Source of the DNA: Methanofollis liminatans DSM 4140
Lineage (GTDB): Archaea; Halobacteriota; Methanomicrobia; Methanomicrobiales; Methanofollaceae
Direction of reading: 5' to 3'
Assembly: GCF_000275865.1 (NCBI RefSeq)
Contig: NZ_CM001555.1
Span: forward strand, 1,824,967 to 1,888,966
DNA: 64,000 nt
A program made the translations under genes and the position numbers. The notes below the pieces were generated by a model. The model was given only the letters and a program-made list of their open reading frames with translations. It did not search any database and was not told the DNA's origin. Below, one piece after another: positions 54,288 through 62,667 of the stretch (within the stretch, counting starts at the first letter, position 1; every line of letters begins with the position of its first letter).

Positions 54288-54776
54288 TCAGGGGTTGAGG
54301 GTCCAGATCGCCCAGGTGAGATACGTGGCGAAACTCACCCAGACCAGATAGGGGACCAGGAGATATGCCGCCGGCCGCGAGACACGGTATGCGAGGAGGA
54401 TCGTCGCGACGATGGCAAACCAGAGGACGAGGATCTCGATCAGGCCAAGAAGCGGGGACTGAAGCCCGAAGAAGAGCGCCGACCAGAGGAGGTTGAGCAC
54501 GAGTTGCAGCCCGAAGACGAGAAGCGCCGCCCTGACCGGAGGTCTGTCAGCCCCCTCCCGCCACAGGAGAAACAAAGAGACACCCATCAGCACAAAGAGC
54601 GTGGTCCAGACCGGGGCGAAGACCCACGAGGGAGGGGTGAGCGGGGGTTTGACGAGCCCCGCATACCAGCCCGGGATATTCGGGGCGGTGAAAAGCGACC
54701 CGATGATGCCGGCCATATTGGTGAGGATGATCGCCGCAACCAGCCGCACGGCGTCCTGATATCTGCTGGAGTCCAT
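54288..54776 (-). CDS. tspO: TspO/MBR-family membrane protein
   Basis: 162 residues from the ATG at 54776 (MDSSRYQD), the normal length; an ATG at 54800 eight codons upstream is possible. Five hydrophobic helices and family motifs: GLVKPPLTPPSWVFAPVWT, MGVSLFLLWREG and LNLLWSALFFGLQSPLLGL. The family binds tetrapyrroles and is tied to oxidative stress responses, which fits the oxygen-defence genes nearby. The same reading frame continues past its TGA towards the transporter gene. Confidence 0.88.
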   Translation of the reverse strand: MDSSRYQDAVRLVAAIILTNMAGIIGSLFTAPNIPGWYAGLVKPPLTPPSWVFAPVWTTLFVLMGVSLFLLWREGADRPPVRAALLVFGLQLVLNLLWSALFFGLQSPLLGLIEILVLWFAIVATILLAYRVSRPAAYLLVPYLVWVSFATYLTWAIWTLNP

Positions 54777-54813
54777 GGGGGGAAATGAACCCGGAAGCAT
54801 ATAACCCCTTGTC

Positions 54814-55641
54814 TCAGAAGGAGAGATCTGGAAGAGAGAAGATCCCGAGCATGCTAATGCCGATATAGCCGGTGAGCAGCACGAACGCCGCCCTGAGGGC
54901 TGCCGGCGGCAGGCGGTGGGCTGCAGCAACGCCGAAGCGAGCGGCCGGAATGGAGACCGCAACAATCACCGCAGCCTGCAACAGCCCAACATAGCCGACG
55001 GTGCCGGGAGGCAGGCCAGACACCCCGGTGCCGGCGATCATATACGAGAGCGTTCCCGCGGTGGCGGCGAAGATCATCACCACCGTCGAGGTGGCAACGG
55101 CGCGGAGCATACCAAAACGCAGGACCGCCGTAAGGATGGGGACCAGGATGACGCCGCCGCCGATACCGGCCATCCCGGAGACCACGCCGACCGGAAGGCC
55201 CCAGAGCAGGTACCGGCTGCCGTCAATCTCAGGGACATCCTCTCCTGCGTCCGTCTGCGGGAGAAGGACCCGGAGGCCGGCAGCGAGCACGACGAGACCA
55301 AAGAAGATCCTGACCATTTCCGCGGGGAGATATACGGCGAGAACGGCACCGACGACGCCACCGGCCGCAGCCGAGATCCCGAGGAGATAGCCGGCCCGCC
55401 AGACAAGAGAGCCGCGCCGGAGATGGGCAAGAGCGCCAGAGAGCGCCGTCGGGATAATCGCAACAAGACTTGTCCCGAGGGCGAGGCGCAGGGAGATCTC
55501 TTCGGGCAGGCCCATCGCCACAAAGAGCCACAGCAGGATCGGGACCATAATAAATCCGCCGCCGACGCCAAGCAGGCCGGAGAGTATCCCCACCAGCAGC
55601 CCGGTGAAGATCAGCGTGAGAAGAAGGGCAGTCCCGATCAT
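54814..55641 (-). CDS. TauE/SafE-family sulfite exporter-like permease
   Basis: 275 residues with about eight hydrophobic helices. Two repeated motifs typical of the family appear: SGLLGVGGGFIMVPILLW near the N-terminus and SGMAGIGGGVILVPIL near the middle, plus LALGTSLVAIIPTALSGA. Family members export sulfite, sulfoacetate or related anions. The ribosome binding site GTGATCCT is next to the ATG and lies in a perfect inverted repeat, listed separately. It is the first gene of a run towards tspO. Confidence 0.88.
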   Translation of the reverse strand: MIGTALLLTLIFTGLLVGILSGLLGVGGGFIMVPILLWLFVAMGLPEEISLRLALGTSLVAIIPTALSGALAHLRRGSLVWRAGYLLGISAAAGGVVGAVLAVYLPAEMVRIFFGLVVLAAGLRVLLPQTDAGEDVPEIDGSRYLLWGLPVGVVSGMAGIGGGVILVPILTAVLRFGMLRAVATSTVVMIFAATAGTLSYMIAGTGVSGLPPGTVGYVGLLQAAVIVAVSIPAARFGVAAAHRLPPAALRAAFVLLTGYIGISMLGIFSLPDLSF

Positions 55642-55665
55642 AGGATCACAGGATTATCTGATCCT
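55642..55665 (-). promoter_or_regulatory. Inverted repeat covering the ribosome binding site of the TauE-like gene
   Basis: AGGATCA (55642-55648) and TGATCCT (55659-55665) flank a ten-base spacer and abut the ATG at 55641. On the mRNA the arm next to the ATG contains GTGATC, the ribosome binding site, which would pair with the other arm. Confidence 0.45.
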
Positions 55666-56196
55666 TTCACACGATAGAGGTTTTCTGAGGGGTATATCTG
55701 AGAACCGCACTGGAAGAGAGGATCATGCGCGGAGATCTAAAAAGACGTCAGAGGTCTGAATACGCCCTCAGAGGATGAACACCGCGTTAAGCCCCGGAAA
55801 AAAGATCAGCCAGACCAGAGATCTTCAGCCGTCAGGATAGAGGTTTCACCGATATTTCAGGGATAAAAAGAAATTTCACAGAAATTAATCAGGAATTGAA
55901 AGAATGCATGGAATTGGCGCCCACGGGAAGACCCATGATCTTAAACTGGTTATTATACCAGCAACAATATTTAAATATTTCCCTGCCAATCCCGCGACCA
56001 CACCGGACCAGGAAACTGAAGAACCGGCTCCATCGGAGAAAAAAATGGATTGAAACGCATAGAATATCCCGGACACCGTGGAAAGGGATAAAAAGAATCA
56101 GTAAGGTTTTAGGATCCTGAACCCACATCTCCACATACCATATACAAAATATTTATATATTAAATCCATAATAGAGAGCATTGCCCCTGAGGGGAG
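55666..56196. other. AT-rich intergenic stretch
   Basis: Frames on both strands (for example at 55889-56134 and 55896-56120) overlap each other and show no protein-like pattern. Sequence marks include the palindrome AATATTTAAATATT at 55965-55978, the small inverted repeat CTGGT-6-ACCAG before it, and a strong TATA-like element ATTTATATATTAAA at 56151-56164 pointing to the right. Confidence 0.4.
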
Positions 56197-56634
56197 ATGA
56201 ATTGTGAACATGGGGGGACACAATTCAACAGCTATGATGGGGCACTTAACAGGTACGAAGAGAAGTACAGGCCTGCCGTTCCTGCCATGCCATCCCATGA
56301 ACGGGACGGAGCGCGTATGGTTGAACACTCGCGCCCCTGCGGCCTGGCAAACGGCCAAACATGCTGGTTGCCGGAGTTCATCACAGCGCCGCCCGTCACG
56401 GCGGCGCACGATCTCAGCAGGAAGAGGATCTTTTCAGGCACCCTCTGCCCTGCTGGCAGGAAAAGGATACGGTCCGTTCTGGGGGGGCATGGGCCGCAAC
56501 CCATTCCTGCCTCTGCCCAACCTCACCTGACTTCATTTTTTGATGCCACCTGCCTTTCAGCCCGTGCGATCAACACGTTCTTTCCATCTTCAGGCCAGAT
56601 TCATCCACTCTGTGAGCGCCGGCTCAGGTCCTGA
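56197..56634 (+). other. Unassigned segment behind a strong TATA box; doubtful reading frame
   Basis: A TATA element at 56151-56164 predicts a transcript from about 56188. A 145-codon frame from ATG 56197 (GAGGGGAG just before it) begins plausibly (MNCEHGGTQFNSYDGALNRY) but becomes irregular in codon use, and competing frames of similar length overlap it. I recognise no domain. It may be a decayed gene, a fast-evolving small protein or a non-coding RNA. Three possibilities remain open. Confidence 0.25.
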
Positions 56635-56643
56635 CAGTCACCA

Positions 56644-56919
56644 TCATTTCTTCTGCGACCTCAACCTCAACACCTCGTCCTTTCCCTCAACCTTCAGCAC
56701 GAAGGTGCCATGGCAGGGTTTGGTGTATGGAAAGATCACAGAGTCCCCATCGACGCCGATGGGGATGGGCGGCACCCCGATCAGTGCGAGATCGAAGATC
56801 CTGTAACCGGGCATCACATCGTAAAACTCGCGGTAATTTTTTCGGATATAATCCCTGTACTCCCGGAAACTGCAGTTCCGCAGGAGCACCTCATACTTCA
56901 GCGCCTCTACGCACCCCAT
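56644..56919 (-). CDS. DUF1894 family protein (methanogen-specific)
   Basis: 91 residues. AGGTGACAGG precedes the ATG. The sequence (MGCVEALKYEVLLRNCSFRE, YDVMPGYRIFDLALIGVPPI, PCHGTFVLKV) corresponds to the DUF1894 family as I remember it; these small proteins occur next to DUF1890 proteins in methanogens. No transmembrane segment or known catalytic motif is seen; three cysteines are present. It overlaps the DUF1890 gene by 13 bases and is the last gene of the fdhD operon. Confidence 0.65.
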   Translation of the reverse strand: MGCVEALKYEVLLRNCSFREYRDYIRKNYREFYDVMPGYRIFDLALIGVPPIPIGVDGDSVIFPYTKPCHGTFVLKVEGKDEVLRLRSQKK

Positions 56920-57368
56920 CCTGTCACCTCCGCAATCGCGGCCTTCAGCGGACCAGCCTTATGGGCAGTCCTGACCGTCACCTTCTCGCACGGGAAGTCG
57001 ATCAGCGCGGAGAGACTCTCCGCATCTTTCCCGAAGACTACAACGATCACCTTCCCGCCGGAGATGGCGCTGATCGTCCCGGCAAAACTGACCCCACTCT
57101 CTACATGGACCAGAACGAACGAGACAGCAAAGTCCCGCTCTTTTGCGGCCATCGCCTCAATGCAGCGGTCCAGATCGATCATCTCGCCCACATACCGGCC
57201 TTCGGGGTCGGCCATCGCCACAAGCGCCCGTGCAGACGGGTTTCCTGTAATAACTGGCGTTTTACCAGCCTTTCTAAGACCATGCGCAAGGTGGATCGCA
57301 AGACTTACCTGTACCGGTGCCTCAGGACACCCGAGGACGATCAGCCCTTCATCTTCTTTTTCAGACAT
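56907..57368 (-). CDS. DUF1890 family protein (methanogen-specific)
   Basis: 153 residues from the ATG at 57368 (MSEKEDEGLIVLGCPEAPVQ), with GGTGAT seven bases upstream; in-frame starts at 57374 and the GTG at 57380 are less well placed. A Rossmann-like pattern is suggested by alternating strands (LIVLGCP, TPVITGNPSA, KVIVVVFG) and helices. The family is of unknown function and largely limited to methanogens. It lies directly after fdhD and before DUF1894, pointing to a role in formate dehydrogenase maturation or a linked methanogenic redox step. Confidence 0.65.
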   Translation of the reverse strand: MSEKEDEGLIVLGCPEAPVQVSLAIHLAHGLRKAGKTPVITGNPSARALVAMADPEGRYVGEMIDLDRCIEAMAAKERDFAVSFVLVHVESGVSFAGTISAISGGKVIVVVFGKDAESLSALIDFPCEKVTVRTAHKAGPLKAAIAEVTGWGA

Positions 57369-57376
57369 ATCCATAA

Positions 57377-58129
57377 TCACCGTATTTTTTCCCCTTCACC
57401 CGGAACAGAAATACCCTCCACCCGCCAGGGATGCGTGTAGATGGTGAACCGGTCGCCGCGTGAGAAGCAGATCAGAGTGATCCCGGCTTCTTCGGCCGTT
57501 TTGATCCCCTGGTCAGTCGAGGCCGCCCTGGAGATGATCACCGGTATGCCGGCACTCGCTGCCTTGGCCACCATGCCGGCCGGCTGCCGCCCGGTACAGC
57601 CGATCACACAGCGGGAGCGGTCGAGCCCGGCAAGAACGGCATGCCCGATCACTTTGTCAACAGTGTTGTGCCTTCCGATGTCACAGGCCTTTGCCTCAAG
57701 AGCGCCATCATAGAAAAGGACAGAGCAATGCAGGCCCCCGGTCTTCCTCCAGTCCTCAGACTCGATGGCGGCGGTCATCCGGTAGACATCATCGATGGTG
57801 ATCCGCGGTCCGGCCCCGACACGCCGGACCTGCCGCAGATAGGCCGTCCCACCCGAGGTCTCAAGCACCCGTTCACCGCCGGGTTTCACCTCAGCACCGA
57901 CGAGAATGTCGTTACCGCTCACCTCGACACCCTGTACTCTCTCTGCAAGGCCCTCAGAGACGATAAAACCCGCCCCGAGTTCCCTGAGTTGCTCGGCCGA
58001 GGCGACCATTCCCGTAACCTCCTCGCCGTTGACCAGAAGACGGAACCTGCTCTCGATACAGACCTCATCCATTATCTCGCGCGGCTCCCCCCCCTTTACC
58101 TGAATACCTCTGTACGTATAGAGATCCAT
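57377..58129 (-). CDS. fdhD: FdhD-type formate dehydrogenase accessory protein lacking the CGxC motif
   Basis: 250 residues from the ATG at 58129. FdhD proteins transfer sulfur to the molybdenum or tungsten cofactor of formate dehydrogenase. Family marks are LGAGFIVSEG, TGGLHCSVL, ACDIGRHNTVDKVIG, GCTGRQPAGMVAKAA and TIYTHPWR at the C-terminus. Where E. coli FdhD has the two-cysteine T-C-G-V-C-G loop, this protein reads T-S-G-G-T-A, so both sulfur-carrying cysteines are missing. Other cysteines remain (in GLHCSV, KACDIG and SRCVIGC). It may work by another route or bind the cofactor only. First gene of an operon with DUF1890 and DUF1894. Confidence 0.85.
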   Translation of the reverse strand: MDLYTYRGIQVKGGEPREIMDEVCIESRFRLLVNGEEVTGMVASAEQLRELGAGFIVSEGLAERVQGVEVSGNDILVGAEVKPGGERVLETSGGTAYLRQVRRVGAGPRITIDDVYRMTAAIESEDWRKTGGLHCSVLFYDGALEAKACDIGRHNTVDKVIGHAVLAGLDRSRCVIGCTGRQPAGMVAKAASAGIPVIISRAASTDQGIKTAEEAGITLICFSRGDRFTIYTHPWRVEGISVPGEGEKIR

Positions 58130-58174
58130 GGCGTTCCCTTCCTCACCGCCACCATAATGGCAGCATTGGCACAT

Positions 58175-58198
58175 TCCGAACTCTTATATCATTTCGGA
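58175..58198. promoter_or_regulatory. TATA box of fdhD inside an inverted repeat
   Basis: TCCGAA (58175-58180) and TTCGGA (58193-58198) enclose GATATAAGAG (minus strand), the likely TATA box of fdhD about 55 bases before its ATG. A repressor bound here would cover the promoter. Confidence 0.45.
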
Positions 58199-58214
58199 TT
58201 AACAATTGTTAATC
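58197..58214. promoter_or_regulatory. Perfect 18-base palindrome GATTAACAATTGTTAATC
   Basis: It lies between the divergent fdhD and HTH regulator genes, directly before the expected transcript start of the regulator. Its half-site GATTAAC also occurs three times at 36559-36601. Strong candidate operator, possibly for the adjacent regulator. Confidence 0.6.
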
Positions 58215-58245
58215 AGTAGTCTCTCAATTTATGGATTGTGATACC

Positions 58246-58623
58246 ATGAAACTCCCCTGTGAAACCGGCGTCTGGATCATTCTGCCCTGCATCCGTGCGT
58301 GCCTTGTTCAGGAACTGACGGCAAAGGGCCTCTCACAGAAAAAAGTCTCGACGATGCTCGGGATTACACCGGCGTCAGTCTCCCAGTACACCTCAAAAAA
58401 ACGGGGATGTACGATCGAACTGTGCAACGATGCGATCGCCTCCATCCAGCAACTTGCCGACGACCTCATCACCGATAATGTCGAACACATGGGACTGCGG
58501 ATGTGCGACATCTGCATGCAGGTCAGGTCGCAGGGGGTTCTCGACGAGGGAGAGGACGGACCGTGCATCAGGGATCTGGTCTGCAACCTCTCTTCCCCGG
58601 ATGGCAGACACCACGCCACCTGA
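58246..58623 (+). CDS. HTH transcriptional regulator with cysteine-rich C-terminus
   Basis: 125 residues from the ATG at 58246; an in-frame ATG at 58231 is less likely because GTGAT between the two looks like the ribosome binding site. A helix-turn-helix (about residues 22-50: GLSQKKVSTMLGITPASVSQ) is followed by a region with MCDICMQVRSQG and further cysteines, which could hold zinc or an iron-sulfur cluster for redox sensing. It resembles the archaeal COG2522-type regulators. The palindrome at 58197-58214 in its promoter suggests autoregulation, and the divergent fdhD operon is a likely target. Confidence 0.75.
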   Translation: MKLPCETGVWIILPCIRACLVQELTAKGLSQKKVSTMLGITPASVSQYTSKKRGCTIELCNDAIASIQQLADDLITDNVEHMGLRMCDICMQVRSQGVLDEGEDGPCIRDLVCNLSSPDGRHHAT

Positions 58624-58736
58624 CGGCGACGTGACGGCAACGACCCGGGCACTCCGGCCCTGCGAATACCGGAAATATCCCTCTTTTTCGACAGGGTGCG
58701 AACGTAATTTATTCTTGTCCTGCAATACCTAGAGCG

Positions 58737-59885
58737 ATGTACTCGCAGAGACTGGAGAATCTGCCGCCCTACCTTTTTGCCAGAATAGACGCATTGAAAG
58801 GCCAGAAAAGGAGGGAGGGCGTCGACGTTATCGATCTCGGTGTCGGTGACCCGGACCTGCCGACACCCGACCACATCGTCGAGGCAATGATCAGGGCCGT
58901 AAAAGACCCGAGAAACCACCATTATCCGGCCTACGAGGGGATAGCCGCTTACCGCGACGCCGTGGCGGCGTGGTACGACAACCGTTTCTCGGCCTCCCTC
59001 GACCCGGCATCAGAGGTCGTCGCCCTGATGGGCTCGAAGGACGGTATCGCACATATACCGGAGGCATTTGTAAACCCGGGCGACTATGTCCTCGTCCCCG
59101 ACCCGGGATACCCGGTCTATAAAACCTCAACGCTCTTTGCCGAGGGAAAAGCGCACCTGATGCCCCTTCTCGAGGAGAACAACTTCCTTCCGGTGCTCGA
59201 GGATATCCCGGCAGAGGTGCTCGAACGGGCGAAACTCCTTTTCTTCAACTACCCGAACAACCCGACGGCGGCGATTGCACCCGAACGCTTCTTCGATGAA
59301 GTTGTGGAGTTTGCACGCGAGCACGACCTCGTCGTCGTGCATGACAACGCCTACTCCGAGATCACCTTCGACGGATACCGGGCGCCCTCGTTCCTCCAGG
59401 CAGACGGGGCAAAGGAAGTCGGCGTGGAGATGCACTCGCTCTCGAAGACCTACAACATGACCGGATGGCGGATCGGCATGGCCGTCGGCAATCCCGAGAT
59501 CCTCGCCGGCCTTGGCCGCGTAAAGTCCAACGTGGACTCCGGCGTCTTCGATGCCGTTCAGGAGGCGGCGATCACCGCTCTCACCGGCCCGCAGCAGTGT
59601 GTCGCCGACGCCTGCGCCGTCTACCAGGAGCGGCGCGACACCCTCGTGAAAGGGCTTTCCGAACTCGGCTACGATGTCAGGGCACCGAAGGCAACCTTCT
59701 ATGTCTGGATGCCGGTCGAAGACTGCATGGCCACGGCGACGCAGTTCCTGAACGAGGCCGGGATCGTCGTGACGCCAGGCGTCGGGTTCGGCGAGAGCGG
59801 CGACGGCTACGTCAGGTTTGCGGTCACCCGATCGGTGGAGCGGATCGAAGAGGCGATCGAGCGGATCGGGAGGCTTCGCCGATGA
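58737..59885 (+). CDS. dapL: LL-diaminopimelate aminotransferase
   Basis: 382 residues of the class I/II aminotransferase family. DapL converts tetrahydrodipicolinate to LL-diaminopimelate in lysine synthesis. Marks: [56 protein letters not shown] and the PLP lysine in [14 protein letters not shown]. The assignment to DapL rests on these plus the overlap with lysA (ATGA). No clear ribosome binding site; a TATA-like AATTTATTC lies about 25-30 bases upstream, so the transcript may be leaderless. Confidence 0.87.
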   Translation: MYSQRLENLPPYLFARIDALKGQKRREGVDVIDLGVGDPDLPTPDHIVEAMIRAVKDPRNHHYPAYEGIAAYRDAVAAWYDNRFSASLDPASEVVALMGSKDGIAHIPEAFVNPGDYVLVPDPGYPVYKTSTLFAEGKAHLMPLLEENNFLPVLEDIPAEVLERAKLLFFNYPNNPTAAIAPERFFDEVVEFAREHDLVVVHDNAYSEITFDGYRAPSFLQADGAKEVGVEMHSLSKTYNMTGWRIGMAVGNPEILAGLGRVKSNVDSGVFDAVQEAAITALTGPQQCVADACAVYQERRDTLVKGLSELGYDVRAPKATFYVWMPVEDCMATATQFLNEAGIVVTPGVGFGESGDGYVRFAVTRSVERIEEAIERIGRLRR

Positions 59886-61174
59886 AACTCCCATCTCACC
59901 TGGGCATCAAAAACGGCCGCCTCCACATCGGCGGCCACGACTGCACCGCCCTTGCAGCAGCCTACGGCACGCCGCTGTACGTCACCGACCTCGACCGGAT
60001 CGCCGGTAACTTCAGGCGGTTCCGTGCCGCCCTCGCGGCCCATTATCCCGAAACACAGGTGCTCTTTGCGGCGAAAGCAAACGGGAACCTGACCGTGATC
60101 AGGACGCTTGCGGCTGAAGGGGCTGGAGCAGACGTCTTCTCCTCAGGAGAACTCGAACTCGCCCTGCGCGCCGGCATGAAGCCCGAACGCCTGCTTTTCA
60201 ACGGGAGCTCGAAGAGCCCGGCCGACCTTGCGCTCGCCGTGGAAACCGGGGTGCGCCTCTCGGTCGACTCCATCGAAGAGCTCAGGCAGCTCAATGCCGT
60301 AGCGGCAGAGGCCGGCAGAACGGCCGCGATCGCCTTCCGGGTGAACCCGGCCCTCGAGGTGCCGACCCACCCAAAGATCGCCACCGGCCTGAAGACGAGC
60401 AAGTTCGGCATCCCGGCTGAGGAGATCGTCGCCGCCTACGCCGAGGCCCTTGCCGCAGAACATATCGAACCGGTCGGCATCCACTGCCACATCGGTTCGC
60501 AGATCCTGGAGGTCGAGCCCTTTGCCCGCGCCGCCGGGGTAATGGTCAGAGTGGCCCGCGAGATCACCGACATCGGCGTCAATCTTGAGTTCATCGATAT
60601 TGGCGGCGGTCTCGGGATCCCGTACCACCACGACACCGATCCGGCTCCGACGCCCGAGGAGTATGCAGCCGCCGTCATGCCGGTCTTCCTGCAGGGGATC
60701 AGGGAGTGCGGGATCGACCCGGCGCTCTGGGTAGAACCGGGCCGCTGGCTTGTCGGCGACTCCTCGGTTCTGCTGGTCGGCGTGAACTCGGTGAAGCGCG
60801 CCCACCGGACCTTTGTCAACGTCGACGCAGGTTTCAACCTCCTGGTGAGACCGGCGATGTACGACTCCTACCATGAGGTGGTCGTGGCCGACCGGGCCGA
60901 TGCGGCCGCCGACGGCACCTACACGGTGGCCGGCCCGATCTGCGAGACCGGCGACCTGCTGGCGCAGGACCGGGAACTTCCGGCCCCTAAGGCAGGCGAC
61001 ACCATCGCCGTCCTCGATGCAGGGGCATACGGTTTTGCCATGTCCTCGCAGTACAACAGCCGCCCGCGCTGTGCCGAAGTGGCGGTACGCGGCGGAAAGC
61101 ATGCCATTATGCGCCGCGCCGAACGCCTCGACGACCTCACCGCCACGATGGAGACCCCGGACTGGACCGCGTGA
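59882..61174 (+). CDS. lysA: Diaminopimelate decarboxylase
   Basis: 430 residues from the ATG at 59882, overlapping the dapL stop. PLP-dependent fold III decarboxylase: PLP lysine in FAAKANGNL, phosphate-binding and substrate motifs [29 protein letters not shown] and [14 protein letters not shown] (catalytic cysteine). It makes lysine from meso-diaminopimelate, the last step after DapL. A longer frame from 59465 runs through dapL in another phase and is not the real start. Confidence 0.93.
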   Translation: MKLPSHLGIKNGRLHIGGHDCTALAAAYGTPLYVTDLDRIAGNFRRFRAALAAHYPETQVLFAAKANGNLTVIRTLAAEGAGADVFSSGELELALRAGMKPERLLFNGSSKSPADLALAVETGVRLSVDSIEELRQLNAVAAEAGRTAAIAFRVNPALEVPTHPKIATGLKTSKFGIPAEEIVAAYAEALAAEHIEPVGIHCHIGSQILEVEPFARAAGVMVRVAREITDIGVNLEFIDIGGGLGIPYHHDTDPAPTPEEYAAAVMPVFLQGIRECGIDPALWVEPGRWLVGDSSVLLVGVNSVKRAHRTFVNVDAGFNLLVRPAMYDSYHEVVVADRADAAADGTYTVAGPICETGDLLAQDRELPAPKAGDTIAVLDAGAYGFAMSSQYNSRPRCAEVAVRGGKHAIMRRAERLDDLTATMETPDWTA

Positions 61175-61180
61175 TCTGCC

Positions 61181-62488
61181 GTGCAGTTTCACTACGCCCT
61201 CGTAGACGACCTCATCAGCCGCGATGAGTTCGAGCGGCGCGTCCAGGAACGTATAGAAGGGGCCGGAGGGCTGCTGGACGAGGACGCCGCCGCACTTCTG
61301 GTCGTCGGCGACTGCGGGAGGCAGCACCTGCAGATCAGGGATCTCGGACCTGGCCCGACCTTGCTCTCTTTTTTCGGCAAAGTGCTTTCGGTAGGCGAAC
61401 CAACGCCTTTCTCACGACAGGACGGCGAAGAGGGGCGGCGGGCTTCCCTTCTCCTCGGCGATGCTACCGGAAGGGTCGAGGTCGTGCTCTGGGACGATCA
61501 GGCCGAGGCCGTGGCCGAGATCGAGGTCGGCGAGGTGCTCGAAGTGATCGGGAGGCGCTCGCAGCGCGGAGGCCCGAGCCTCTCGGCCCTTGCCCTGCGC
61601 AAATCCAGGGTGAGCATCGATTGCCCGATGGAGACGGAGCGGCGGTGCGCCGATCCGGCGGGCACCGGCGACCTGACAGTACGGATCCTTGCCATCGACG
61701 AACCGAAGGCTTTCACCCGCAGAGACGGAAGCGAAGGGATGCGGACCTCCGCCCTTGTCGGCGACGCCACCGGGACAGCGCGGCTCGTCTGCTGGGAGCC
61801 CGCGCTGCTCCAGGGATATTGTGCAGGGGCGAGCGTGCGGATCGACGGCGCTCGCACCACCACGCGCGGCAGGGGCGTCGAGTTCTCCCTCGACGAGAAG
61901 GGGACGGTGGCGCCGGCAGACGAGGCGGTGGAGGTCAGGTTCGCCGCGGCCGCCGGGGTGAAGGCCGGGGAGACCGTATCGCTCAGAGGCAGAATCACCG
62001 ATCCCGGACGGCCACGTGGTTTTACGACGCGGGACGGCGGGCGATCCTGGGTCAGAAACCTCGACATGGCCGACGATTCAGGGACGATCAGACTTGTACT
62101 GTGGGGGGAGCACGCCCTCGCCGCGCTTGCGGCCGACGAAGAGATCACCGTGTACCATGCCATCGCAAAGGAGGGGCGTTCGGGGGGAATCGAGGTTTCC
62201 GTCGGGGCGGGAAGCCATCTTGTCCTCCCACAGCCTGACTGCAGCGACATATCATTCGAAGGGACGATCGTCCCCTCCACCCTCGGTCCGACGATCGACA
62301 ACGGCACCGAGGCTTTTATCCTCGCCCGCGATCTCCTCCCGGGATCCGAAGTGCGGGTAGAAGGGAGGCGTTCAGGCACGCAGATCACCCCCTACACCGT
62401 GGAGACCATTGAGATCAGCAGGGAGTCCCTTGAGCGGAGGCTGGAAGCACTCCTCCAGCGCCTTAAAAAGACTGAAAAAAGTTTCTGA
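61181..62488 (+). CDS. Replication protein A (RPA), single-stranded DNA-binding
   Basis: 435 residues from GTG 61181, with GTGATC before it. Several OB folds are visible, each ending with a W-containing strand: GKVLSVGEPTPFSRQDGEEG with VEVVLWDD (about 65-140), VRILAIDEPKAFTRRDGSEG with ARLVCWEP (about 165-240), and LRGRITDPGRPRGFTTRDGG with IRLVLWGE (about 265-340); a fourth is possible (about 355-415). The repeated FTRRDG-type turn is typical of methanogen RPAs. It binds single-stranded DNA in replication and repair; radA follows 179 bases downstream. It starts seven bases after lysA. Confidence 0.87.
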   Translation: MQFHYALVDDLISRDEFERRVQERIEGAGGLLDEDAAALLVVGDCGRQHLQIRDLGPGPTLLSFFGKVLSVGEPTPFSRQDGEEGRRASLLLGDATGRVEVVLWDDQAEAVAEIEVGEVLEVIGRRSQRGGPSLSALALRKSRVSIDCPMETERRCADPAGTGDLTVRILAIDEPKAFTRRDGSEGMRTSALVGDATGTARLVCWEPALLQGYCAGASVRIDGARTTTRGRGVEFSLDEKGTVAPADEAVEVRFAAAAGVKAGETVSLRGRITDPGRPRGFTTRDGGRSWVRNLDMADDSGTIRLVLWGEHALAALAADEEITVYHAIAKEGRSGGIEVSVGAGSHLVLPQPDCSDISFEGTIVPSTLGPTIDNGTEAFILARDLLPGSEVRVEGRRSGTQITPYTVETIEISRESLERRLEALLQRLKKTEKSF

Positions 62489-62667
62489 ACACGGCAAGGT
62501 GAAAAAACGCGCGAAATTACACTTTCACCCCGCGCACGGAAAGAATGGATATGTCCATGACGAAAATGCTATGTGTGCCCGATGCCCACGATCCCGTGTC
62601 GCATTTCTGGGCCCCGCACCTCTTTCCACCGGGGTGTGACCACAGATTCATGGAGTGAGGTAAAAAT

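Noticed and set aside
55889-56134. Small overlapping frames on both strands in the AT-rich spacer
   Set aside because: They overlap one another, contain palindromes and have unusual residue composition. None has support as a gene.
62489-62667. A possible small gene between RPA and radA
   Set aside because: A GTG-started frame of about 45 codons with one CxxC-like pair exists, but there is no ribosome binding site and it has no clear end domain. The spacer is better seen as the radA promoter region.
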